Positions 34,121-41,313 of a DNA stretch of 64,000 nt are shown one piece after another (position 1 is the stretch's first letter; every line of letters starts with the position of its first letter). The position numbers and the translations under genes were made by a program. The stretch covers positions 2,976,001 to 3,040,000 of the forward strand of contig OY781965.2 in assembly GCA_963677395.2 (NCBI GenBank), read 5' to 3'. The notes under the pieces were generated by a model that saw only the letters and a list, made by a program, of their open reading frames with translations, searched no databases and had not been told where the DNA came from. This stretch comes from G963667975 sp963677395 (GTDB lineage Bacteria > Bacteroidota > Bacteroidia > Bacteroidales > G963667975).

Positions 34121-34585
34121 TTAATCTTCTAAGGTTCTGTAATAATCAAGGAGATCTTTCAGCATATCGGCAGCAAATTCAATATAGAATTGCTGATTTA
34201 CAGCCAGAATAGGTCCTTTACCACACACTCCCAAACAGGGAACCATTTCAAGGCTGAATAACCCATCCCGGGTTGTTTGTCCAGGCTGAATACGTAAAAG
34301 TTTTTCAAACTCTTTAAGCAAGGTACTCGTACCATTAAGATGGCAGGCAGTACCCCGACAAATACGAACATGATACCGACCCGGGGGGGAGAATCGGAAC
34401 TGATCATAAAACGAAGCAATACCATACACTTTGGATGATGGAATTCCGATAAAACCGGACACTTTTGCAATAGCTTCTTCTGAGATGTAACCAAAGCAAT
34501 CCTGTACTTCCTGAAGGATTGGAATGAGGCTCTCACGCCTTACATTCACCTGCCGTTCTAATAATTCTTCGAGTGTTGTATCCAT
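34121..34585 (-). CDS. hydC: Hydrogenase subunit C, NuoE-like
   Basis: 154 residues from ATG 34585; AGGTGA stands 6-7 nt before it, which decides against the GTG at 34594. A helical N-terminal half (LIPILQEVQDCFGYISEEAI) precedes a thioredoxin-like [2Fe-2S] domain with the four ligands in CRGTAC (about 82-87) and CLGVC (about 122-126). It transfers electrons within the HydABC complex. First gene of the hydrogenase transcript, about 40-60 bp from the predicted promoter and operator region. Confidence 0.95.
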   Translation of the reverse strand: MDTTLEELLERQVNVRRESLIPILQEVQDCFGYISEEAIAKVSGFIGIPSSKVYGIASFYDQFRFSPPGRYHVRICRGTACHLNGTSTLLKEFEKLLRIQPGQTTRDGLFSLEMVPCLGVCGKGPILAVNQQFYIEFAADMLKDLLDYYRTLED

Positions 34586-34624
34586 ATGATTCACCTATAG
34601 ATATGCATTCAGTAAATGAATCTC

Positions 34625-34658
34625 CAAATATACAACATTATTTTTATTGTGAAAACAA
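34625..34658 (-). promoter_or_regulatory. Promoter of the hydrogenase run
   Basis: The minus strand has TATATTTG (34632-34625), matching TAnnTTTG, with a TTG at 34658-34656 (23-nt spacer, slightly long). The -33 side lies inside overlapping palindromes, so binding there would block RNA polymerase. Confidence 0.5.
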
Positions 34659-34681
34659 TAACAGTGTTATTTTTGTAACAA
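34644..34681 (-). promoter_or_regulatory. Overlapping palindromes, one Rex-box-like, upstream of hydC
   Basis: Three overlapping inverted repeats: TTATTGT-GAAA-ACAATAA (34644-34661), AATAACA-G-TGTTATT (34657-34671, perfect), and on the minus strand TTGTTAC-AAAA-ATAACAC (34681-34664). The last resembles the Rex operator consensus TTGTTAAnnnnTTAACAA. rex lies in the same run of genes, so autoregulated redox control is a reasonable reading; FNR/Crp-type binding is the alternative. Confidence 0.5.
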
Positions 34682-34758
34682 AACTTTTCTGTTAATTTTG
34701 AAAAGAAGAAACTAAAGGCCAAATCCAGCTATTCTCTCTACATGAATTCTAAATTAAC

Positions 34759-34775
34759 CCGGAGTCACACTCTGG
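34759..34775 (-). terminator. Small hairpin downstream of the DUF3795 gene
   Basis: CCGGAGT / ACTCTGG with a 3-nt loop and one mismatch; minus strand continues GTTAATTT. Weak terminator candidate between the Cys-rich gene cluster and the hydC promoter. Confidence 0.3.
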
Positions 34776-34848
34776 CATAATACCGATGTACTAAACTAAT
34801 AGCATCACAAATTGCCTCCATATCAGAAATACATTTTCCAATCGGCAT
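34765..34848 (-). pseudogene. Possible short coding remnant (27 codons)
   Basis: ATG 34848 to TGA reads a peptide beginning MPIGKCISDMEAICDA and ending YYARV. The frame is open further back to the DUF3795 TAG stop and is in phase with that gene. The composition looks protein-like, similar in feel to the C-terminal end of a larger enzyme, but no parent gene is present. It may equally be chance. Confidence 0.2.
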
Positions 34849-34878
34849 TATGAATAAAAAATCTAGACTAAAGATATT

Positions 34879-35163
34879 CTATAAACCTTTCAACACATCC
34901 ACTCTTTTCTTAATTCCGGCAAGATGTTGTTCTTCTCTCATTTCCGGATCACGGGTTTCAAAATAGATTTCACAAGGCAATTCTGGGCACTGCCCACAAT
35001 GTTCCAAATGTTTTTCATGCACACAGCACTGATATATCGGACAGGTATCTAATTCCATATAGGATGCCCAAAAAACTCTGCCTTCAATTTGACTGCAACC
35101 TTCACAACTTTGTTTGAATTCTTTACAGGTAGAACAATCTACACCACATACTGTACATTTCAT
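34879..35163 (-). CDS. Cysteine-rich DUF3795 family protein
   Basis: 94 residues with 11-12 cysteines in pairs: CTVCGVDCSTC at the start, CEGCSQ, DTCPIYQCC, HCGQCPELPC. The GVDCSTC...C..C and CGQCPE.PC pattern is that of DUF3795, small probably metal-binding proteins of anaerobes with no established function. Start ATG 35163 is unambiguous. It follows the HXXEE gene by 4 bp. Confidence 0.85.
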   Translation of the reverse strand: MKCTVCGVDCSTCKEFKQSCEGCSQIEGRVFWASYMELDTCPIYQCCVHEKHLEHCGQCPELPCEIYFETRDPEMREEQHLAGIKKRVDVLKGL

Positions 35164-35167
35164 TTCT

Positions 35168-35650
35168 TTATGTATTAAAAATCATATTTGCTATTAACTG
35201 TAAAAGTAAAACGAATATCCATGTAACCACCAACCCAGCTCCAATAATTTTTCCCAATTGTCGGAGAGTAGCATATTCTTTTTTCAAATGCAACAATAGC
35301 CAGACAGAGTAAGGAATATATAAAAGCACAGAGGTTATCAATGCCGGAAAATAAGATTTCGTATAAACTGCACCCAAAATATGAGGAAAAAATGCATTGG
35401 TCAGAAATATTACCGAAAACAAGGTTAGTAATCTTAGCCTATGCAAAGCATTCGCTTTTACAATCACCCATACAATTGCAATCCAGGCAATTATTGTAAT
35501 TGCAATAATCGAATATAACATTGAGAAACCAGACAGGCCAAGACGGGTTATTAGCTTAAAATCAGGACAGAAATACCAAAACCCTATCGCTTCTTCCAAA
35601 TTGTGAAGCGTAAAGACGAAGCCTGAAATCCATAAATGTTTCTTTAACAA
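35168..35650 (-). CDS. HXXEE-domain membrane protein
   Basis: 160 residues starting at TTG 35650; GGGAGA stands about 7 nt before it and no in-frame ATG precedes the region, so the TTG is accepted. The motif HNLEE (about residues 16-20) at the end of the first segment defines the HXXEE family. About four to five hydrophobic segments follow. Family function is unknown. It overlaps no neighbour and lies between the C_GCAxxG and DUF3795 genes (11 and 4 bp), so the three are one transcript. Confidence 0.75.
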   Translation of the reverse strand: MLKKHLWISGFVFTLHNLEEAIGFWYFCPDFKLITRLGLSGFSMLYSIIAITIIAWIAIVWVIVKANALHRLRLLTLFSVIFLTNAFFPHILGAVYTKSYFPALITSVLLYIPYSVWLLLHLKKEYATLRQLGKIIGAGLVVTWIFVLLLQLIANMIFNT

Positions 35651-35661
35651 AATCTCCCGAA

Positions 35662-36129
35662 TTACTCGTGTTTATTATACTGTGGATCAGCAAATATTTT
35701 CTCCATAATCTCTATAACATCCCGAATATATGCACTACACCGAATACGAAACATATCCTGTCTGTGGATTTCCGTCATTCCTTCTTCTGTACTCATATTC
35801 AAGCCATCCAGTAAATCACGGCAACGTATTGATTTATTTCTCCCACGAAACTCATTCATTAAACAGCGGGATATTTCATAGGTTTTCTTTTTATCGTCAT
35901 CGGTATCATTTTCTCCTTTTCCATACTTCAGACCAATTACAATCAATGCTCCGGTAACCGCTCCACAAGTTTCCTGTTCATACGATATACCTGCTCCAAA
36001 AGGATTTGCAAGTTTTAAAGCTTCATTTTTTTGAATTCCAAGTTCTTGTGCATAGACTGAAACAACTGATTGAGCACAATTGTACCCGTTTCTGAAAGCT
36101 TCTAATGCTTCTAATGCCCTATTTTTCAT
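35662..36129 (-). CDS. C_GCAxxG_C_C family redox-type protein
   Basis: 155 residues. The family pattern is visible: GYNCAQSVV (Cys about 18), AGISYEQETCGAVTGALIVIG (Cys about 53, GCAxxG-like as CGAVTG), then CLMNEFRGRNKSIRCRDLL and FRIRCSAYIRDV with later cysteines. Such proteins are common in anaerobes near redox enzymes; a metal-cluster role is suspected but not shown. It is 23 bp downstream of the membrane-protein gene at 36153-36740 and 11 bp before the HXXEE gene. Confidence 0.87.
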   Translation of the reverse strand: MKNRALEALEAFRNGYNCAQSVVSVYAQELGIQKNEALKLANPFGAGISYEQETCGAVTGALIVIGLKYGKGENDTDDDKKKTYEISRCLMNEFRGRNKSIRCRDLLDGLNMSTEEGMTEIHRQDMFRIRCSAYIRDVIEIMEKIFADPQYNKHE

Positions 36130-36152
36130 AACGTATCTTAAATTTATGATTT

Positions 36153-36740
36153 CTAACTATTCTGATTAGCAAGAATATTTATCCTGGGCTGCAAAATCCA
36201 GATTCCTACAGGATAAAACCAAAGTAAAATAAACTCTATAATATAATCACCTACAAGAGCTTCGCGCTGTAACTCTATTGATTTTATGACCTTTGCAAAA
36301 AAGTAAAGATTATATAATATGCAAAAAACAGAAAACAGATGTAACGGAACAATGGCTACAAATACGAAAGGATAATATAACCTCATCCCTTCTCCGAATA
36401 TTGAAATCAGAAATACTGAGACAAGAAAGATATAAGCTACAGGTATGAATACAAACAATTTATATAGCCCTAAATTCATACGTACACCTAAAGGCAGTTT
36501 TTTATGAAATACAGTTGCTATGGAATAAAACCATCCAAAAAACAATACCGTGTTTATAATCAACAGAAGCGGAAAAATCCTGAAAATAGTATTTATAACA
36601 CCTGTATCAGGTCTTACTCTAAAAGCTATTGAAAATATGGCACTTACAAATGCTATTACGCAAAAAACAAAGGGTAAACCAAACAACAATGCAAATATTT
36701 GCCAGTGTTTCGCATTTAAATAATATTCTTTCCACTTCAT
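36153..36740 (-). CDS. Five-helix membrane protein of unknown function
   Basis: 195 residues with five hydrophobic segments (about 14-40, 53-77, 91-113, 120-147, 165-182). It ends in a PVGIWILQPRIN motif, seen at the C-terminus of several uncharacterised Bacteroidota membrane proteins. No catalytic residues stand out. First gene of the small run that includes the C_GCAxxG, HXXEE and DUF3795 genes. Confidence 0.7.
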   Translation of the reverse strand: MKWKEYYLNAKHWQIFALLFGLPFVFCVIAFVSAIFSIAFRVRPDTGVINTIFRIFPLLLIINTVLFFGWFYSIATVFHKKLPLGVRMNLGLYKLFVFIPVAYIFLVSVFLISIFGEGMRLYYPFVFVAIVPLHLFSVFCILYNLYFFAKVIKSIELQREALVGDYIIEFILLWFYPVGIWILQPRINILANQNS

Positions 36741-37070
36741 ATAATACTGAAATTAATCATTTTACCTGATTTCACATATAACATTTCACATGCGTCTCCC
36801 CAGAGAGAAAATTTGTGAACGATACGGTAAAATTAAATCATAAAACAATAGTCTCCTTATATGCCGAAATATTTGTTTCCGGCACAAAAACAACCATAGA
36901 AAATATGTTTATTTCCTTGCAGAAAATTATATCAAAGTGAAGGATCTTATAAAAAAACACTCTTAACAAAATTGAAATACAAGATACTACAACCATTATC
37001 AAGTCAGAACAACTTAAAATATAGAAATTGAGAATAGGTATATTATCTTTGTTTTAGAAATATCTAAAAA
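36741..37070. other. Divergent intergenic region
   Basis: 330 bp. A -7 box TATCTTTG (37044-37051) precedes the plus-strand gene. A hairpin TGCCG...CGGCA lies at 36862-36884. Otherwise AT-rich with no coding frame. Confidence 0.5.
37044..37051 (+). promoter_or_regulatory. -7 box (TATCTTTG) of the DUF456 gene
   Basis: Full TAnnTTTG match 20 bp before ATG 37071; the -33 element is not clear. Confidence 0.45.
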
Positions 37071-37544
37071 ATGGAAACACTCTGGATAGTTATAGGTGCT
37101 ATTTGCATCATTACAGGTATTGCCGGAAGTATTTTACCGGTATTACCCGGTCCTCCTATTTCATTTGCCGGTATGCTACTTCTTCAGCTAACTAACAATC
37201 CACCATTTACAACAAATCAACTCATTTTTTGGGGTGTAGTTGTTGCGGCAGTAACATTACTTGACTACTTTATTCCTGTTTGGGGAACCAAAAAGTTCGG
37301 AGGATCAAAATACGGCACATGGGGAAGTACCATCGGACTTATTTTTGGCTTATTTCTGGGCCCTGCTGGAATTATTGCAGGACCGTTTCTGGGAGCTTTG
37401 ATTGGAGAATTAATTGGAGGCAAAGACTCTCAAAGTGCATTAAAATCAGCCTTTGGCTCTTTTATCGGCTTTCTGGCCGGAACAGTTGTAAAGCTGGTTA
37501 CAACTATTATAATGGCATTTTTGTTCTTCAAAGCAATATTATGA
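37071..37544 (+). CDS. DUF456 membrane protein
   Basis: 157 residues, almost entirely hydrophobic with Gly/Pro-rich turns. The family signature is seen at the start (GAICIITGIAGSILPVLPGPPISFAGMLLL) and in FGLFLGPAGIIAGPFLGALIGELIGG. DUF456 proteins have an internal repeat of Gly-rich helices; function unknown. Single gene, convergent with the M16 peptidase gene, separated by a terminator. Confidence 0.88.
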   Translation: METLWIVIGAICIITGIAGSILPVLPGPPISFAGMLLLQLTNNPPFTTNQLIFWGVVVAAVTLLDYFIPVWGTKKFGGSKYGTWGSTIGLIFGLFLGPAGIIAGPFLGALIGELIGGKDSQSALKSAFGSFIGFLAGTVVKLVTTIIMAFLFFKAIL

Positions 37545-37619
37545 AAAGTGAAATGAACTTTCTCGCTTTCAATCCATTCAAAGAAGCTAGAAGTCAGCTT
37601 TACAGTACCAGATTAACCT

Positions 37620-37644
37620 TCAATCTATTCAATCTATTCAATCT
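37620..37644 (+). repeat. Short tandem repeat, 9-bp unit
   Basis: CAATCTATT occurs about 2.7 times in tandem downstream of the DUF456 gene. Too short to say more. Confidence 0.5.
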
Positions 37645-37708
37645 CCTCTATCTTTTCTATCCCTTCAAGATTTCATAACTTGTAAATATTAACTTGATTA
37701 TGCTTACT

Positions 37709-37748
37709 AAAGCAAAAAGGCTACCGGTTATGGCAGCCTTTTTGCTTT
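37709..37748. terminator. Bidirectional terminator between DUF456 and M16 peptidase genes
   Basis: AAAGCAAAAAGGCT (37709-37722) pairs perfectly with AGCCTTTTTGCTTT (37735-37748). Confidence 0.85.
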
Positions 37749-37768
37749 TATAAACAACTGATATTACC

Positions 37769-40700
37769 TTACTTATCGATAGAAATCAATGATTTAAAGA
37801 CATCTTTTTCAGCATTAATTTTATCGGTATTACCATATACACAGATGGCTTTCTGTGCCAGAATATCGCGCAGGAGTTGTGCAAATCCACGGATATCTTC
37901 AACTTTTGTCGAAAGTATTGCTTCGCGGTCTTTTTGCATATCATTCTGAGTACGTTTCATAAAGTAGTATGCAAATGCCTGATTTCCTCTTTGTTGAACG
38001 GTTAAAGGCATATCCATTCCAGAAATTGTTCCGAGAATAAAACGTGTCATCGTTTTTTCATCCGCATTGAAATTGGCAATGTAATCGGGAGTTTTCTCGT
38101 ATGCAGCCAATGTGTTTTTTAGATTTGGATCGCGGTAAGAATTAAATGTAATTGTTCCGCTTGGGTTAATTTGTGCATAACCACCATAAGCACCACCAAT
38201 TACGCGCACCTGATTTTTAAGCCAATCAGTAGATACAATTTGATTCAGCACACGCATTTTTGCATCCCATTTATATCCTATTTTCTTGAAATCATAACCT
38301 TGCATTACGTATTGAACTTTAGATGCTGTTAAAATTCCTTCATTTTTGATTTCCGGCTTGAATGTCCACTGATGATAAACTGGTTTTGCTGAAGGCATCT
38401 CTGCTCCAAAATTATCAAGTGCTTTGGTGAAAGCTGCATACTCTTTTTCGCCGCAAGTAACTGTTGTCATCATGTTTTCACGGGTAAACAGAAGTTTTGC
38501 TGCATTGTTGAGATTATCTACAATCGACTGATATTTAGAGTCGAAGTTATCTACCAGATCTTTCACAAACCAATAGAATTCGAGACCTGAAGTTTGTTCA
38601 TCAAACACACCGCGATTAGTGAAATAGGACGAAATACGGGTAGATGCAACCGAACGGCCATCACGTTTGATAGATGATTCCATCTGTGCTAACCAACGGG
38701 TTAAGAGCGATTTCAAACGATCTTTATCATCAAAACGGGTAGTATAAAGTTGTTCTTTGGTAAGTTCAAAAAGTTTTGGCAGTTCATTATTCATCACTTT
38801 GGCTGATACCACAAACTTGTTAATCAAATTATTGTCATCCATGTTCACTACATAGTTGGCTAGTGAAGTGTAGAAGCCTCCTGTGTGGATATTCATTATG
38901 CGGTTTAAATCGCCATATGTATAATTTTGGGTATTCATTGAACCTATTAATCCTGAAAGCAAAGAAGTGTATGGAATCATATCCTGTGGCAATACAGTCA
39001 AATCAAAATAAAGAGTTGGGTAAACAATCCCGTTGGTAAATTCATTACGATATAACACATTGAACGAATTCGATTTACGCTCCTGACAATCATACCATAA
39101 TGCTTTTGGATTTATATCTTTCAGGCTTAACATCGGGATTGTAGCCAAAGCTTCAGGGGAATCTTCGCGTTTCTGGAAAGCAATGAGTGCTTTGGTTTCT
39201 TCAACCAGCTTGTTTTTTTCAGCATCGGTTAGTTTTTCCTCATATTCTTTCAGTTTTTGTTCTGTTTTGGCTGTACGTTCGTTGTCCAGACCCGGCTTTG
39301 GAACAAGGGTCAAAAGCAAAGCATGTTTGTTGTTAATGAAGTATTTCTGAACCAGTGTTTCCAGATAGTTACTGGTAAATGCTTTTTTAACTGTAGTCAG
39401 TTGTTTTTCATATTCCAAACCTAAGAACGGGTTACCTGCAAATAACCATCCGGCTTCAATCTGCGATACATAACTGATTCCTTTCTGAGCATCACTGCCT
39501 TCACGTAAATTGAATTCGGTACGATTTAAAATTCCTTTTACCTCTTCTTTATTAATTCCTTTAACAACAGCTTCTTTCAACGTATTCATCACAATTTCGT
39601 AGAACTTAGCTTTGTCTTCCGGATTTGCATTCTGCACCACAATACGGATAACATTTTGCTTGTAATTTGATACCGATGCACTTACATCTTTACCAATCCC
39701 GGCCTTTTCCAGTGCCAAACGTCCGGGAGCTGATTCCTGATTGAACAATACATCACAAATAATATCAAGAGCCATACCCAATGCGTAATCGGTATTAGAA
39801 CCAGCCACTAAATTAAGCGACAAATAAGTCTGATCTTTCGTACTGGCATCTTTTAATACCGGATAATATTCGGTAGTATCCTTCATCGCAGTAAAAGGCT
39901 TCTGATCAGGAATTGTTATTTTAGTTCCGGTACGGGTATATTTTGAAAGGTATTCGCGGTCGATGAATTCCATCTCTTTATTCATATCAGCATTACCATA
40001 TAGCAGGATATAGCTGTTTTCAGGATGATAGTATTTTTTATGAAAATCACTGAATTCCTTTTGGGTTAAGGAAGGAATTGCAGTCGGATATCCACCTGAT
40101 TCCCAACCATAAGGCGAATTGGGAAAGAGATATTTAAAGCAGTAGTATGATAAATCGCGGCTTGAGCTGGAAAAAGCGCCTTTCATTTCGTTGTAAACCA
40201 CACCATTATAAACCACAGGCTCTTCTTTCGATTTCAGTTCGTAATGCCAGCCTTCCTGTTTCAGAATACGGGTATCGGTATGGATAAAAGGATTAAACAC
40301 TGCATCGAGGTAAACGTGCATAAGGTTAAAATAATCTTTATCGTTCATACTTGCATAAGGATAAGTTGTGTTATCCTTCGATGTAAACGCGTTAAGAAAG
40401 GTTTTCAGGGAACCTTTCGAAAGCACGTCGAACGGACTTTTTACCGGGAAATTTTTGGAACCATTGAGCACAGAGTGTTCAATAATGTGCGCTACGCCAT
40501 TGTCGGACTGCGGAACTGTCATAAAGGTGATCCCGAAGGTTTTGTTTACGTCATCATTGGCAATCTTGAGCAGTTTTGCACCACTTTTCACATGCTCGAA
40601 GTAGTAGCAATCGGCATTTACTTCTTTTACAAAGCGTTTTTCAATCAGCTTAAAGCCATGATTAAGCTTTTGCTGACCATAACTCATGAATGTTGTCATA

Positions 40701-40777
40701 CTTAAAAGAATCACGGTAAAGGCCAGAGTTATCCCTCTGCCATTTCGGTTACGTTTTTCAACTAACAGATTTTCCAT
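37769..40777 (-). CDS. M16 family metallopeptidase (PreP/Cym1-like, M16C)
   Basis: 1002 residues from ATG 40777 (an ATG at 40801 would add eight residues). After a signal peptide-like N-terminus (ITLAFTVILLSMTTFMSYGQ) comes the M16 domain with the inverted zinc motif HIIEH in GVAHIIEHSVLNGSKNFP (about 100) and the downstream Glu region YNEMKGAFSS. Two homologous halves and a hinge region rich in Lys/Glu (about 490-540) follow the M16C plan, and the single-chain length matches PreP/falcilysin. It would degrade peptides in the periplasm. A -7 box lies at 40866. Ends at a strong terminator. Confidence 0.92.
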   Translation of the reverse strand: MENLLVEKRNRNGRGITLAFTVILLSMTTFMSYGQQKLNHGFKLIEKRFVKEVNADCYYFEHVKSGAKLLKIANDDVNKTFGITFMTVPQSDNGVAHIIEHSVLNGSKNFPVKSPFDVLSKGSLKTFLNAFTSKDNTTYPYASMNDKDYFNLMHVYLDAVFNPFIHTDTRILKQEGWHYELKSKEEPVVYNGVVYNEMKGAFSSSSRDLSYYCFKYLFPNSPYGWESGGYPTAIPSLTQKEFSDFHKKYYHPENSYILLYGNADMNKEMEFIDREYLSKYTRTGTKITIPDQKPFTAMKDTTEYYPVLKDASTKDQTYLSLNLVAGSNTDYALGMALDIICDVLFNQESAPGRLALEKAGIGKDVSASVSNYKQNVIRIVVQNANPEDKAKFYEIVMNTLKEAVVKGINKEEVKGILNRTEFNLREGSDAQKGISYVSQIEAGWLFAGNPFLGLEYEKQLTTVKKAFTSNYLETLVQKYFINNKHALLLTLVPKPGLDNERTAKTEQKLKEYEEKLTDAEKNKLVEETKALIAFQKREDSPEALATIPMLSLKDINPKALWYDCQERKSNSFNVLYRNEFTNGIVYPTLYFDLTVLPQDMIPYTSLLSGLIGSMNTQNYTYGDLNRIMNIHTGGFYTSLANYVVNMDDNNLINKFVVSAKVMNNELPKLFELTKEQLYTTRFDDKDRLKSLLTRWLAQMESSIKRDGRSVASTRISSYFTNRGVFDEQTSGLEFYWFVKDLVDNFDSKYQSIVDNLNNAAKLLFTRENMMTTVTCGEKEYAAFTKALDNFGAEMPSAKPVYHQWTFKPEIKNEGILTASKVQYVMQGYDFKKIGYKWDAKMRVLNQIVSTDWLKNQVRVIGGAYGGYAQINPSGTITFNSYRDPNLKNTLAAYEKTPDYIANFNADEKTMTRFILGTISGMDMPLTVQQRGNQAFAYYFMKRTQNDMQKDREAILSTKVEDIRGFAQLLRDILAQKAICVYGNTDKINAEKDVFKSLISIDK

Positions 40778-40865
40778 AGGTTTAGTTTTACATTTATACA
40801 CGAACTACGCTGCAAATTAAAGAAGCGAGCTCTATTTCACATCATTTCGGATGCGATATTACGCA

Positions 40866-40873
40866 CAAAGATA
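40866..40873 (-). promoter_or_regulatory. -7 box (TATCTTTG) of the M16 peptidase gene
   Basis: Full TAnnTTTG match on the minus strand, about 89 bp before ATG 40777. Confidence 0.4.
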
Positions 40874-40930
40874 AGCGAATGAAAATTATTTCGATGAACA
40901 GAGAAAAATGTAGGGTGAAGGGGGAAAGAG

Positions 40931-40974
40931 AGAAGACAGAAGACAGAAGTTAGAAGTAACGTCTTCTGCCTTCT
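40931..40974. repeat. AGAAG-type repeat forming a hairpin
   Basis: AGAAGACAGAAGAC (40931-40944) pairs with GTCTTCTGCCTTCT (40961-40974) with one mismatch. The same AGAAGWC unit is reiterated at 60771-60826. Confidence 0.5.
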
Positions 40975-41281
40975 GATTAATTTATTGTTTTAACGAACTT
41001 CTGCTTTTAGGGAAATGAAGTTGGGTAATAATAATACATAATATATACAAAGAATAATATATTAAAATTTATATTGTATATACCTACTATGGATTAAGCT
41101 AAATATACAAAAGCGACGCAAAAAATCAATCTGAATTACACATCACAAACATATTGATTATCAGACACATTCTTTTATTTCATAATTTTAATTACTAAAT
41201 AGCTGTAGCGATATTGATTTCTGTATAAATGAGCATACAAACGAATACAACTTAACAGAATTTTTCGCAAACAAAAATGCT

Positions 41282-41289
41282 TAGTTTTG
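41282..41289 (+). promoter_or_regulatory. -7 box (TAGTTTTG) of the GNAT-fusion gene
   Basis: TAnnTTTG match 25 bp before ATG 41314; -33 unclear. Confidence 0.4.
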
Positions 41290-41313
41290 TAGTAAGCTAA
41301 TTTGTTGATTAAT

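Larger units (their letters stand above)
40778..41313. other. Gene-free divergent region with hairpin repeats
   Basis: About 530 bp. It holds the -7 box of the M16 gene (40866-40873), an AGAAG-type hairpin (40931-40974) and the -7 box of the GNAT-fusion gene (41282-41289). The middle (40995-41230) is very AT-rich with no frame. Confidence 0.55.

Noticed and set aside
40931..40974. CRISPR-like array
   Set aside because: Units are 7 bp, degenerate, without spacers of constant length, and no cas gene is present.
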